From Prevotella sp. (lineage in GTDB: Bacteria > Bacteroidota > Bacteroidia > Bacteroidales > Dysgonomonadaceae): DNA of 64,000 bases. The notes under the pieces were generated by a model that saw only the letters and a list, made by a program, of their open reading frames with translations, was not told the origin of the DNA and did not search any database. The DNA lies in assembly GCA_031271965.1 (NCBI GenBank), contig JAISUS010000028.1, forward strand, positions 372,001 through 436,000, in the 5' to 3' direction. A program made the translations under genes and the position numbers. Positions 9,974 through 19,090 of this stretch are shown here, one piece after another; position 1 is the first letter of the stretch, and every line of letters begins with the position of its first letter.

Positions 9974-11269
9974 ATGGAACCGAAAGTAAGCGTTGGAATT
10001 TTGTGGAACGAAAAGATATCTTTCGCCTTGAATACAAATTACTTGTGTCAAGGAGAAATAGTCTCTTCCGAAAACAGTGCACAATTGAAGGATAATCAAA
10101 TTCTATGGAACGGGTTATTGTATAAAGAATTACTCTTCGAACCACAAAATGATGACGCCTCTTTTACTCTGAAGGATGTAGTTATCGGCATTAACTTCCA
10201 CTGGGAACGTAAAGAAGACCAACAGTTTCAAGGGGCATTGAAACTAATTGTGGAAAATGATATGATAACTGCTATTAATCTTATTAAAGTAGAAGACTAT
10301 CTCACAAGTGTTATCTCCTCTGAAATGAGCGCTACAGCCTCTCTCGAGTTACTGAAAGCTCATGCTGTCATATCGCGTAGCTGGTTATTGGCTCAGATAG
10401 AAAAGAATAAAGAAATCGTAGCCAAGAATGAGAATTATTCGACATTTACAGAAACAGAGAATGAGATAATTCGTTGGTATGATCGTGAGGACCACACGAA
10501 TTATGATGTGTGTGCTGACGATCATTGCCAGCGCTATCAGGGAATCACACGTGCTTCGACAAATATCGGTATAGTGAAACAAGCAATAGCAGAAACTCGC
10601 GGACAAGTATTGATGTCTGAGAGCAAAATCTGCGATGCCCGTTTCTCTAAATGCTGCGGTGGCGTTTTTGAAGAATTCCAAAACTGTTGGGAAGACACAA
10701 AATTTTCCTATTTGGTGAAGCGGAGAGATAACGAATCTCCGTTAGATATACCTGATCTGACACAAGAGAATGAGTCTGTAAAATGGATACAAACAAATCC
10801 GCCTGCCTATTGTAATACACAGGATAAAAAAATTCTGGGGCAGGTATTGAATAATTACGATCAGGAAACCGTTAACTTTTATCGCTGGCAGGTCAGTTAT
10901 TCACAAGAAGAACTGTCCGAATTGGTGAGAAAACGATCCGGAATCGATTTCGGAATTATTGAAGAACTTATACCCATACAAAGGGGTACATCGGGGCGAC
11001 TTGTAAAATTAAAAATTATAGGAAGTAAGAAAACACTAATTATAGGAAAAGAACTTGAAATACGGCGCATTTTATCTACATCTCATCTCTATAGCTCAGC
11101 CTTTATCGTTAACAGAAAAGACCGTACATTCATTCTGTCGGGTGCCGGCTGGGGACATGGGGTCGGACTTTGCCAGATAGGAGCTGCCGTTATGGGAGAA
11201 AAAGGATATAAATACGACAAAATTTTGTTGCACTATTATATAGATGCAACTATAAACGAACTATATTAA
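9974..11269 (+). CDS. SpoIID/LytB-domain protein without an export signal
   Basis: About 431 residues from the ATG at 9974. A TTG three bases after the previous ORF's last ATG could add two residues but is less likely. SpoIID motifs are VISSEMSATASLELLKAHAV near residue 115 (the S-x-E-M glutamate is catalytic in SpoIID lytic transglycosylases) and ILSGAGWGHGVGLCQIGA near the end. Classical SpoIID cleaves denuded glycan strands outside the membrane. Here the N-terminus (MEPKVSVGILWNEKISFALN) shows neither signal peptide nor membrane anchor, so the protein appears cytoplasmic or exported by another route. Its neighbours are the HIT protein and AmpG, pointing to handling of imported muropeptides. 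Confidence 0.85.
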   Translation: MEPKVSVGILWNEKISFALNTNYLCQGEIVSSENSAQLKDNQILWNGLLYKELLFEPQNDDASFTLKDVVIGINFHWERKEDQQFQGALKLIVENDMITAINLIKVEDYLTSVISSEMSATASLELLKAHAVISRSWLLAQIEKNKEIVAKNENYSTFTETENEIIRWYDREDHTNYDVCADDHCQRYQGITRASTNIGIVKQAIAETRGQVLMSESKICDARFSKCCGGVFEEFQNCWEDTKFSYLVKRRDNESPLDIPDLTQENESVKWIQTNPPAYCNTQDKKILGQVLNNYDQETVNFYRWQVSYSQEELSELVRKRSGIDFGIIEELIPIQRGTSGRLVKLKIIGSKKTLIIGKELEIRRILSTSHLYSSAFIVNRKDRTFILSGAGWGHGVGLCQIGAAVMGEKGYKYDKILLHYYIDATINELY

Positions 11270-11284
11270 GTAAATATAAAGAAT

Positions 11285-13147
11285 ATGAAAGGAAATAATA
11301 GATCGCCTTGGGCGTGGATTCCTACCTTATATTTCATGCAGGGATTGCCATATGTAGCAGTTGTAACCATATCTACCATAATGTATAAACGAATGGGTAT
11401 GTCAAATACCGATTTGGCATTATATACAAGCTGGTTATACCTCCCGTGGGTCATAAAACCTCTCTGGAGCCCTTTTGTAGATATGCTAAAAACTAAACGT
11501 TGGTGGATACTCATTATGCAAATTCTTATAGGTGGAGCATTTGCCGGCGTAGCATTTTCCATCCCCACTCCATTCTGGATACAAGCATCCCTTGCTTTTT
11601 TCTGGATAATGGCTTTTAGCTCAGCGACACACGACATTGCTGCCGATGGTTTCTATATGCTGGCCTTAAAAACGCAAGACCAAGCAAAATATGTAGGAAT
11701 TAGAAGTACCTTCTACCGTATCTCCACAGTAGTAGGACAAGGCGCTCTCGTCATTCTAGCAGGTTTCATTGAAACGTCATCAGGAAAAACACCGTTAGAA
11801 TTCAAAGTAGATATTTCTCCTCAATATGCACAAACAATTTTGGAAATACCCAAAAGTTCAAATATTGTACAAAAAGATGGGGATATTCATTTTGTAACCA
11901 GTGGTAGTTCGTTACAAATAGGGACATCCGGCATAAACAAGGACAGTCTTGACATCTTCTTAAAAAAGGTTCATGCATTAAATGAGCAAAATGGTTTTAT
12001 ACTAAAAGAAGATGAAAAGGCGAAAAAAGAAGATGGATGGTGGACAAAAAGTGTTTCCAAACCATTCGGAGATTGGATTAAAGATAATTTTGGCGAAAAA
12101 ATAGAAACAAATACGTCCAATTTAGCCGGGAACATATCTATCGTATCCGTCAATCTATCCAAAACACCGGAACTGGAAGAAGAAATAGTTTTAAACACAA
12201 CCCTGCAAAGCGGAGATAAAAGTATATCGGTAGTTCAAGGTGAACGTCTGTCTTTTACACAAAACAACTGGGATAAGACTGCATACATCGTTTTTCAGGC
12301 CGATCCTAAATTAAAAGAGGTAAGTAATGCTACATTCAAAGGTATGTCCGGTAATATTCCTTTTGCGTGGTCTGTCGTATTTTTTGTATTAGCCGTATTG
12401 TTTATAGGCTTGTTCTTATACCATCGCATATTTCTACCAAAACCTAAGTCGGATGAGATGAAGGCAAAGGTTCCTGCCGATTCTATAATGAAAGAATTCT
12501 TTGGTACTTTTAAATCTTTCTTCAAAAAGCCACAAATAGCTGCTGCTTTATTCTTTATGCTCACTTTCCGCTTTGCGGAAGCCCAGCTATTGAAACTTAT
12601 TAATCCTTTTCTTTTAGACCCTAAAGATATAGGAGGATTAGGTCTGACTACTGGCGAAGTTGGATTTGTATACGGTACACTGGGAATAATAGGGTTAACA
12701 CTAGGTGGAATTATAGGAGGACTTGCGGCAGCTAAAGGCGGATTGAAAAAATGGCTATGGCCAATGACTCTGAGCATGCTCCTTACTGCGGCGACTTTTT
12801 TATTCCTTAGTTTCACTCAAACCGAGAGCCTATTACTAATCAATATATGTGTCTTTATAGAACAATTTGGATATGGATTCGGCTTCACAGCCTACATGCT
12901 CTACTTAATGTATTTCGCTGATGGGGAGCACAAAACGGCTCATTATGCTATTTGTACAGGCTTTATGGCACTTGGGATGATGGTACCCGGTATGTTTGCC
13001 GGATGGCTACAGGAGCAATTAGGTTACAACCATTTCTTTTTATGGGTAATGATCTGCTCTATTGTTCCGATAATAGCCGTATCCTTACTTAAAATAGACC
13101 CTAATTATGGAAAACCCAAAGCGAAAGAAGAGGGAAATAATAACTAA
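11285..13147 (+). CDS. ampG: AmpG-like muropeptide permease (MFS) with a large periplasmic insertion
   Basis: A 620-residue membrane protein. The start (WAWIPTLYFMQGLPYVAVVT), SWLYLPWVIKPLWSPFVD and SSATHDIAADGFYM are typical of AmpG/SLC33-like permeases that import anhydro-muropeptides or GlcNAc-anhMurNAc. E. coli AmpG is about 490 residues. The extra length here is a hydrophilic block at about residues 162-355, between predicted helices 5 and 6, so on the periplasmic side. The remaining helices follow (FAWSVVFFVLAVLFIGLFLY, then LTFRFAEAQLLKLINPFLL). It is 15 bp after the SpoIID gene and 6 bp before the second NamZ. The role in muropeptide import is well supported by context; the function of the insert is unknown. 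Confidence 0.85.
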   Translation: MKGNNRSPWAWIPTLYFMQGLPYVAVVTISTIMYKRMGMSNTDLALYTSWLYLPWVIKPLWSPFVDMLKTKRWWILIMQILIGGAFAGVAFSIPTPFWIQASLAFFWIMAFSSATHDIAADGFYMLALKTQDQAKYVGIRSTFYRISTVVGQGALVILAGFIETSSGKTPLEFKVDISPQYAQTILEIPKSSNIVQKDGDIHFVTSGSSLQIGTSGINKDSLDIFLKKVHALNEQNGFILKEDEKAKKEDGWWTKSVSKPFGDWIKDNFGEKIETNTSNLAGNISIVSVNLSKTPELEEEIVLNTTLQSGDKSISVVQGERLSFTQNNWDKTAYIVFQADPKLKEVSNATFKGMSGNIPFAWSVVFFVLAVLFIGLFLYHRIFLPKPKSDEMKAKVPADSIMKEFFGTFKSFFKKPQIAAALFFMLTFRFAEAQLLKLINPFLLDPKDIGGLGLTTGEVGFVYGTLGIIGLTLGGIIGGLAAAKGGLKKWLWPMTLSMLLTAATFLFLSFTQTESLLLINICVFIEQFGYGFGFTAYMLYLMYFADGEHKTAHYAICTGFMALGMMVPGMFAGWLQEQLGYNHFFLWVMICSIVPIIAVSLLKIDPNYGKPKAKEEGNNN

Positions 13148-13153
13148 ATTATC

Positions 13154-14389
13154 ATGAAAAAAATATCGATTATATTATTTGTATTATGTTTTTTATCTGT
13201 CACGGCATTTGCCCAGAAGATCAAGATAAAAACAGGTATTGAAATATTGAAGGAGCAAAACTTTAAAGTATTGGAAGGTAAACGTGTAGGACTCATTACA
13301 AATCCTACAGGAGTGGATAATAAAATGAAATCGACCATTGATATTTTGAGTGAAGCTCCAAACGTGAAGCTCGTTGCGCTATTCGCTCCCGAGCACGGAG
13401 TTCGTGGAGACGCTCATGCCGGAGATCATGTTGACAATGTAACCGATCCTAAAACTAGTATCCCTGTATATTCTATTTATGGAAAAACAAGGATTCCTAC
13501 CCCAGAAATGCTAAAGGATATAGATGTTCTAGTATATGATATTCAGGATATAGGATGCCGCTCTTTCACATACATAAGTACAATGGGCTTAGCGATGCAA
13601 GCCGCTGCTGAAAACAATATAGAATTTATTGTTCTCGACAGGCCAAACCCACTTGGAGGTTTAAAGGTCGAAGGTGGCTTAGTTGACGATAAATTTATTT
13701 CCTTTGTTAGTCAGTTCAAAATTCCATATGTTTATGGACTTACATGTGGAGAATTAGCTTTATTGCTTAACGGAGAGAAAATGCTTAAACAACAGTGTAA
13801 GCTACATATCGTGAAAATGAAAGGTTGGAAACGTAAAATGTCATATGAGCAAACAGGCCTTCAGTGGATACCTTCATCACCACATATACCACAACCGATA
13901 TCGGCTGTATTCTATCCGGTATCTGGTATTTTAGGTGAATTGGGTTACATGTCCATTGGCGTAGGCTATACGATCCCATTTCAAATGTTTGCTGCAGAAT
14001 GGATAAATGCTGAAGATTTAGCTAACAACATGAATCGTCTAAATTTGCCGGGTATCCATTTCAGACCATTGCATATAAGACCGTTCTATTCAGTTGGGCA
14101 AGGACAACAATTACAAGGTGTACAAGTACATATTATGGATTATGAGAAAGCCAAATTGTCGGAAATACAATTCTATCTGATGCAAGAAATAGCAAAATTA
14201 TATCCAGACAAAGCAGTCTTTGATAATGCCAATGACAAACGGTTTCGTATGTTCGACCAGGTATCAGGAAGCGATTTTGTTCGTCTGACGTTTGCGAAAA
14301 GTAATAATTTTGACGATATAAAAGACTTTTGGTATAAAGAGGTAGAACCATTCAAAAAAACATCGAAAAAGTATTATTTATATAAATAA
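13154..14389 (+). CDS. namZ: Second NamZ-family exo-beta-N-acetylmuramidase
   Basis: A 411-residue exported paralogue of the protein at 4854; the signal peptide ends near SVTAFAQ. Conserved motifs are LFAPEHGVRGDAHAGDHV, YDIQDIGCRSFTYISTM and DRPNPLGGLKVEGG. Compared with the first copy it has a different central region (QWIPSSPHIPQPISAVFYP) and a longer N-terminal part, so it is an old duplicate and not a recent repeat. It would release MurNAc in the periplasm for MurT, MurK and MurQ, whose genes follow directly. Start chosen for the signal peptide and the 6-bp spacing to ampG. Confidence 0.9.
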   Translation: MKKISIILFVLCFLSVTAFAQKIKIKTGIEILKEQNFKVLEGKRVGLITNPTGVDNKMKSTIDILSEAPNVKLVALFAPEHGVRGDAHAGDHVDNVTDPKTSIPVYSIYGKTRIPTPEMLKDIDVLVYDIQDIGCRSFTYISTMGLAMQAAAENNIEFIVLDRPNPLGGLKVEGGLVDDKFISFVSQFKIPYVYGLTCGELALLLNGEKMLKQQCKLHIVKMKGWKRKMSYEQTGLQWIPSSPHIPQPISAVFYPVSGILGELGYMSIGVGYTIPFQMFAAEWINAEDLANNMNRLNLPGIHFRPLHIRPFYSVGQGQQLQGVQVHIMDYEKAKLSEIQFYLMQEIAKLYPDKAVFDNANDKRFRMFDQVSGSDFVRLTFAKSNNFDDIKDFWYKEVEPFKKTSKKYYLYK

Positions 14390-14415
14390 AAATAAGTCAA
14401 CTAAAAGGATACACA

Positions 14416-15585
14416 ATGAATCAAAAATCCAGTAGCCGACTATTATCTCTCGATATATTGAGAGGTATTACTATAGCCGGAATGATTATGGTTAATAATC
14501 CGGGGTCGTGGAGCAGCGTATATGCGCCGTTAGGGCATGCTCCTTGGCATGGGCTTACCCCTACGGATTTAGTATTCCCATTCTTTATGTTCATCATGGG
14601 AATATCCACATATATATCACTCCGTAAATTTAATTTCGGGTTTGATAAGGCTACGCTGTTCAAAATAATTAAAAGGACAGTTGTAATATTCCTCATAGGG
14701 TTAGGACTTGGTTGGTTATCATTGTCAATTCGTACATATAATGGTTTATCGTCAGAAGAATTGACCTTTTTTGATCGTTTTATAAAATCAGTTTCCAATT
14801 TCGAAAATATACGTATTCTGGGAGTGATGCAACGTCTGGCTCTAACATATGGAATTACAGCGCTGATTGCAATTTTCGTAAAACATAAGTATATACCATA
14901 CATCATTGTTATTACATTAATAGGATACTTCCTTTTGCTGCTATTCGGAAACGGATTTGAACTTAGTGAACAAAATATAATCTCTGTATTTGACAGGGCA
15001 ATATTGGGAGCAAACCATATGTACACAGACAGTGGGGTTAAACTTGACCCGGAAGGATTGCTGAGCACAATTCCGGCTGTTTGTCACGTTATGATAGGTT
15101 TTTGTTGTGGTGGACTTTTACTAAATACTCAAGATAACTATGAAAAAATAAACAGATTATTTATTCTAGGGGCTATTCTTACCTTCTTAGGTTTTTTACT
15201 TAGCTATGGATGCCCTATTAATAAGAAAATTTGGTCTCCAACATTCGTACTGGCTACATGCGGGTTGGCATCTACTTTACTTGCCCTTCTTATCTGGATA
15301 ATAGATATTAAAGGACATAAAACATGGAGTGTATTCTTCGAATCTTTCGGGGTAAATCCTCTATTTATTTATGTAGCTGCGGGCGTATTATCAATATTGC
15401 TTGGAGGCATTTTAGTCCCATATGATGGAGCTACAATTAGCATAAAAGCTTTTATATATAAAGTTTGCCTACAGCCTTATCTAGGCGACTATTTTGGCTC
15501 CTTTATATTTGCTATATTATTTGTCGCATTAAATTGGGTTATAGGTAACATATTGTATAAAAAGAAAATTTATATTAAGATATGA
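14416..15585 (+). CDS. murT: MurT-type MurNAc inner-membrane transporter (DUF5009 / COG4299 family)
   Basis: A 389-residue protein with about 10-11 hydrophobic segments. It opens with RLLSLDILRGITIAGMIMVN and has HAPWHGLTPTDLVFPFFMFI, both typical of the heparan-alpha-glucosaminide N-acetyltransferase-like DUF5009 family. In Tannerella forsythia a member of this family next to murK and murQ was reported as the MurNAc transporter MurT (from memory of the literature). The context here is the same: its stop overlaps the MurK start by 4 bp (ATGA). The alternative is a membrane acyltransferase acting on a sugar; the family resemblance leaves this open. Confidence 0.75.
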   Translation: MNQKSSSRLLSLDILRGITIAGMIMVNNPGSWSSVYAPLGHAPWHGLTPTDLVFPFFMFIMGISTYISLRKFNFGFDKATLFKIIKRTVVIFLIGLGLGWLSLSIRTYNGLSSEELTFFDRFIKSVSNFENIRILGVMQRLALTYGITALIAIFVKHKYIPYIIVITLIGYFLLLLFGNGFELSEQNIISVFDRAILGANHMYTDSGVKLDPEGLLSTIPAVCHVMIGFCCGGLLLNTQDNYEKINRLFILGAILTFLGFLLSYGCPINKKIWSPTFVLATCGLASTLLALLIWIIDIKGHKTWSVFFESFGVNPLFIYVAAGVLSILLGGILVPYDGATISIKAFIYKVCLQPYLGDYFGSFIFAILFVALNWVIGNILYKKKIYIKI

Positions 15586-16442
15586 TATTATTGGCAGACG
15601 GTGGTTCTACCAAGGTCGATTGGCGCTTGGTGGAACATGATAAAGAAATAAAACAAGCTTACACTAAAGGTGCAAATCCGTTTTTTCGCACCAAAGAAGA
15701 TATAAGTCAAGAACTAAAGACTTCACTAAAACCCTTAATAAATGGGTATAATATTGATGCCGTCTATTTTTTTGGAGCGGGATGTGCTACTCCAGAAAAA
15801 AATAACATCATCAAAGAAGCTATAGCAGATAATTTTAGTATAAATCACATAGAAGTAGACAGTGATTTGCTTGCAGCAGCAAAAGGACTGTGCGGTAAGG
15901 AAAAAGGAATAGCCTGCATCATTGGAACCGGCTCCAATTCATGTTTTTACGACGGGAAAAATATAAAAGAAAATGTGTCTCCATTAGGATACATACTTGG
16001 AGATGAAGGCAGCGGTGCTGTTATTGGAAGATTATTTTTAGGGGCTTGCCTCAAAAATCAACTGACACCCGGCCTTAAAGAAAAATTCCTAAAAGAATTT
16101 GATCTTACTCCGGCTATTATACTCGACAAAGTATACAAACAGCCTATGGCAAATCGTTTTTTAGCAAGCCTTTCTCCGTTTTTATTGAGAAACATTGACG
16201 ACAACACAGTATCTAATATTGTCTATCAGGCATTCAATGATTTTTATATAAAAAATGTGCAGCAATATGATTATAAAAACAATGAAGTTCATTTCACAGG
16301 ATCTATAGCTTACTATTACCAAGAAATTCTACGAAAAGTAGGAAATGATTTAGGAATAAAGGTTGGCATTATAACCTCATCGCCAATGGATGGATTAATT
16401 AAATATTACGCTGAAGAACAATATCAAAAAATCAAAATCTAA
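15582..16442 (+). CDS. murK: MurNAc/GlcNAc kinase, BadF/BadG ATPase family
   Basis: A 286-residue ASKHA-fold sugar kinase. Phosphate-binding motifs are ADGGSTKVDW at residues 5-14 and IGTGSNSCFYDG near 110, followed by LGYILGDEGSGAVIG. It would phosphorylate MurNAc (and probably GlcNAc) at O-6 in the cytoplasm, making the substrate of MurQ. Its gene overlaps murT by 4 bp and lies 1 bp before murQ, which makes the transport-kinase-etherase order explicit. The family also includes glucosamine kinases; MurNAc as substrate is inferred from the neighbours. Confidence 0.85.
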   Translation: MILLADGGSTKVDWRLVEHDKEIKQAYTKGANPFFRTKEDISQELKTSLKPLINGYNIDAVYFFGAGCATPEKNNIIKEAIADNFSINHIEVDSDLLAAAKGLCGKEKGIACIIGTGSNSCFYDGKNIKENVSPLGYILGDEGSGAVIGRLFLGACLKNQLTPGLKEKFLKEFDLTPAIILDKVYKQPMANRFLASLSPFLLRNIDDNTVSNIVYQAFNDFYIKNVQQYDYKNNEVHFTGSIAYYYQEILRKVGNDLGIKVGIITSSPMDGLIKYYAEEQYQKIKI

Positions 16443-16443
16443 A

Positions 16444-17262
16444 ATGACATTTATAAAGATATCAGAACAGCCTTCATTATACGATAATCTGGAAAATAAA
16501 CCGGTACTGGAATTGCTAACCGAAATTAACCAAGAAGATAAGAAAGTAGCATTGGCTGTAGAAAAAGCTATACCTCAGATAGAAAAACTTGTATCACAGA
16601 TAGTACCACGGATGGAACAAGGTGGACGAATTTTCTATATGGGAGCAGGTACAAGTGGACGCTTGGGCGTATTGGATGCATCCGAAATACCTCCTACATT
16701 CGGTATGCCAAACACCCTCGTTATAGGTTTAATTGCCGGAGGAGATACAGCTTTGCGTAACCCTGTAGAAAAAGCTGAAGATAACATGGAAGCCGGATGG
16801 AAGGAATTACAGGAGCGCAATATAAATGAGAAAGATACGGTAATAGGAATAGCCGCTTCGGGCACTACACCTTATGTTATAGGTGCACTACGCGAAGCCC
16901 GAAAACATGGCATACTTACAGCATCAATCTCCAGTAATCCGGATTCTCCAATTTCTCAAGAGGCAGAAATACCAATAGAAATGATAGTAGGGCCAGAATA
17001 TGTAACCGGTAGTTCACGCATGAAGTCTGGTACAGGACAAAAGATGATATTGAATATGATTACTACTGCGACAATGATAAAGCTCGGCCGCGTAAAAGGG
17101 AATCGCATGGTAAATATGCAGCTATCTAATGCCAAGTTAGTAGACAGGGGGACAAAGATGGTCTCTGAGGAACTTGGCTTGGACTATGAACAAGCTAACC
17201 GATTATTGTTATTGCATGGTTCGGTCAAGAAGGCAGTAGATGCATATAAATCTGAAAAATAG
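16444..17262 (+). CDS. murQ: N-acetylmuramic acid 6-phosphate etherase
   Basis: A 272-residue SIS-domain enzyme, slightly shorter at the C-terminus than E. coli MurQ (about 298). It cleaves the lactyl ether of MurNAc-6-phosphate to GlcNAc-6-phosphate and D-lactate. Motifs are FYMGAGTSGRLGVLDASEIP followed by PTFG, GIAASGTTPYVIGAL, and GPEYVTGSSRMKSGTGQK with the conserved etherase signature. It is the last gene of the operon and is followed by a hairpin terminator. Together with MurK it lets the cell route MurNAc into amino-sugar catabolism. Confidence 0.95.
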   Translation: MTFIKISEQPSLYDNLENKPVLELLTEINQEDKKVALAVEKAIPQIEKLVSQIVPRMEQGGRIFYMGAGTSGRLGVLDASEIPPTFGMPNTLVIGLIAGGDTALRNPVEKAEDNMEAGWKELQERNINEKDTVIGIAASGTTPYVIGALREARKHGILTASISSNPDSPISQEAEIPIEMIVGPEYVTGSSRMKSGTGQKMILNMITTATMIKLGRVKGNRMVNMQLSNAKLVDRGTKMVSEELGLDYEQANRLLLLHGSVKKAVDAYKSEK

Positions 17263-17272
17263 ATATAAAGAT

Positions 17273-17312
17273 AAAATGGGAGAACTTCCTTCTGGAAGTC
17301 CTTCCATTTTAT
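17273..17312 (+). terminator. Terminator after murQ
   Basis: AAAATGG (17273-17279) pairs with CCATTTT (17304-17310), with an inner ACTTCC/GGAAGT stem around TTCT, 10 bp after the murQ stop. A/T-rich flanks favour release. It marks the end of the salvage operon. Confidence 0.7.
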
Positions 17313-17465
17313 TACAAACTACTCTTTAGTATCTATTAATATATCAATCTTACTTCTGAAACAACAATAAATGTTATAAAAACCTATATTTCAAATATCT
17401 ATCAGACAGAAGCACAAAATATTTTCTTATCTTTATTGGAGTTATTAATATTAACCTAAATCAAT

Positions 17466-18746
17466 ATGAACTTTTCAACTTTAAAAAGCCTGTCGGCTTC
17501 AGCTATAATTTCTATAGTTTGTTTTGCATCTTGCAGTAGTATGCAACAGCATAATGTGCTTACTGACAAGGAAAAATCTGAAGGGTGGCAACTCTTGTTC
17601 GATGGACAAACCATGAATGGTTGGCGAGATTATAACGGTACAGCGCTCTCTGAGCCATGGCATGTTGTAGATGGTTGCATTCAGGCCAAAGGTGATGGTA
17701 GCGATGGCAGTGGTTATATTGTTACAGATAAACAATATGAAAACTTTGAGCTTTCATGGGATTGGAAATTAACGAAAGGTGGTAACAGTGGTATGTTGTA
17801 TCATGTGGTAGAACGTCCACAATACAAGGTTCCTTATGTAACAGGACCTGAATACCAATTAATTGATGAACCTAATTTTGACGGCACATTAGAACCATGG
17901 CAACGATTGGGAGTAGATTACGCTATGTATCTGCCTGATACAACGAAGATGAAAGTGAATCCTTACGGGGAATGGAATAATTCTAAAATAGTATTTGACA
18001 ATGGACATGTAGAGCATTGGCTAAATGGAGAAAAAATATTAGAATTCGAAGCGTGGACAGACGATTGGTTTGCCCGAAAAAATAGTGGAAAGTGGAGCAA
18101 TGCACCCGAGTACGGCCTTGCTAAAAAAGGGGTAATCTGCCTGCAAGATCATGGGTCTCCTGCTTCATTCCGCAATATTAAGATAAAAGAACTTCCTCAC
18201 AAAACAAAAGAGGTTAGCCTGTTTAACGGGAAAGATCTTACAGGATGGGAGGCTTATGGTACCGAAAAATGGTATGTACAAGATGGATTGCTCGTTTGTG
18301 AGAGTGGTCCTGACAAAAAATACGGTTATTTAGCTACACGCGAATACTATGACGATTTTGACCTGACAGTTGAATTTAAGCAAGAAGCCGATGGAAACTC
18401 GGGGGTATTTATCCGTTCTTTTATCGAAGAAGGTGTTAAAATCAACGGATGGCAAGTAGAAGTAGCTCCAAAAGGTCATGGTACAGGAGGTGTATACGAG
18501 TCATACGGACGTGGTTGGTTAATTCAGATACCAAAAGAAAAAGAAGAATTGCTAAAAGTTGGCGATTGGAATACAATGCGTATCTTATTACAAGGGAATA
18601 AAATCACAACTTGGCTAAACGGCGAAGAAATGATAACTCTTGATGATGATAAAATCGGAGCCGGACAAGGACGCATTGCTCTACAAATACACGATGGTGG
18701 AGGAATTAAAGTTTTGTGGCGTAATCTGAATCTGAAAACATTATAA
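17466..18746 (+). CDS. Lipoprotein with two DUF1080 (3-keto-disaccharide hydrolase-like) domains
   Basis: A 426-residue protein with a lipoprotein signal peptide (IVCFASCSSM). Two DUF1080 domains follow: the first at about 35-240 starts WQLLFDGQTMNGWRDYNG, the second at about 250-425 starts VSLFNGKDLTGWEAYG. Both are concanavalin/LamG-like beta-sandwiches with the family's repeated G-NSG pattern (KGGNSGMLYHV; EADGNSGVFIRSF). DUF1080 proteins include 3-keto-glucoside hydrolases that work with sugar 3-dehydrogenases. No such dehydrogenase is nearby, so the substrate is open. A TATCTTTA sequence about 35 bp upstream is one base off the -7 consensus. It has its own terminator. Confidence 0.85.
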   Translation: MNFSTLKSLSASAIISIVCFASCSSMQQHNVLTDKEKSEGWQLLFDGQTMNGWRDYNGTALSEPWHVVDGCIQAKGDGSDGSGYIVTDKQYENFELSWDWKLTKGGNSGMLYHVVERPQYKVPYVTGPEYQLIDEPNFDGTLEPWQRLGVDYAMYLPDTTKMKVNPYGEWNNSKIVFDNGHVEHWLNGEKILEFEAWTDDWFARKNSGKWSNAPEYGLAKKGVICLQDHGSPASFRNIKIKELPHKTKEVSLFNGKDLTGWEAYGTEKWYVQDGLLVCESGPDKKYGYLATREYYDDFDLTVEFKQEADGNSGVFIRSFIEEGVKINGWQVEVAPKGHGTGGVYESYGRGWLIQIPKEKEELLKVGDWNTMRILLQGNKITTWLNGEEMITLDDDKIGAGQGRIALQIHDGGGIKVLWRNLNLKTL

Positions 18747-18772
18747 GAAACTCCATTTATTTATATATCATT

Positions 18773-18802
18773 AAAGGCTGTCGATTCAAGGCAGCCTTTT
18801 TT
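18773..18802 (+). terminator. Terminator after the DUF1080 gene
   Basis: AAAGGCTG (18773-18780) pairs with CAGCCTTT (18792-18799), then a T-run, 27 bp after the stop codon. A standard rho-independent terminator. Confidence 0.85.
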
Positions 18803-19090
18803 AACATGTGTTTAAAATCTACATAATAAATTTCTGGACAATTTAAACAGACTCCTAGTATTGATTACACTAGAACAATAGTCTCTATCAATTTTTAGTC
18901 GCCAAACTAACAATAAATATATACCAATCGTCAAATAAGCATAAAATATTTGGAAATAGGTTTATTAAGGCCTATGTTTATACAATTACAAGATATAAAG
19001 AAAGGATTGCGTATGATAAAAGCTATTTTACGGGTTTAGTTTATTAAGAAAGTAATTTCTTATAGTTACACAGATTAAAAATTATTGATC

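Noticed and set aside
9488-10099. 203-codon open frame on the minus strand
   Set aside because: Antisense to the HIT-type and SpoIID genes, Ser/Phe-rich low-complexity translation, no domain.
14421-15068. 215-codon open frame on the minus strand
   Set aside because: Lies fully antisense to murT, has no recognisable domain, and its frame is explained by codon bias of the real gene.
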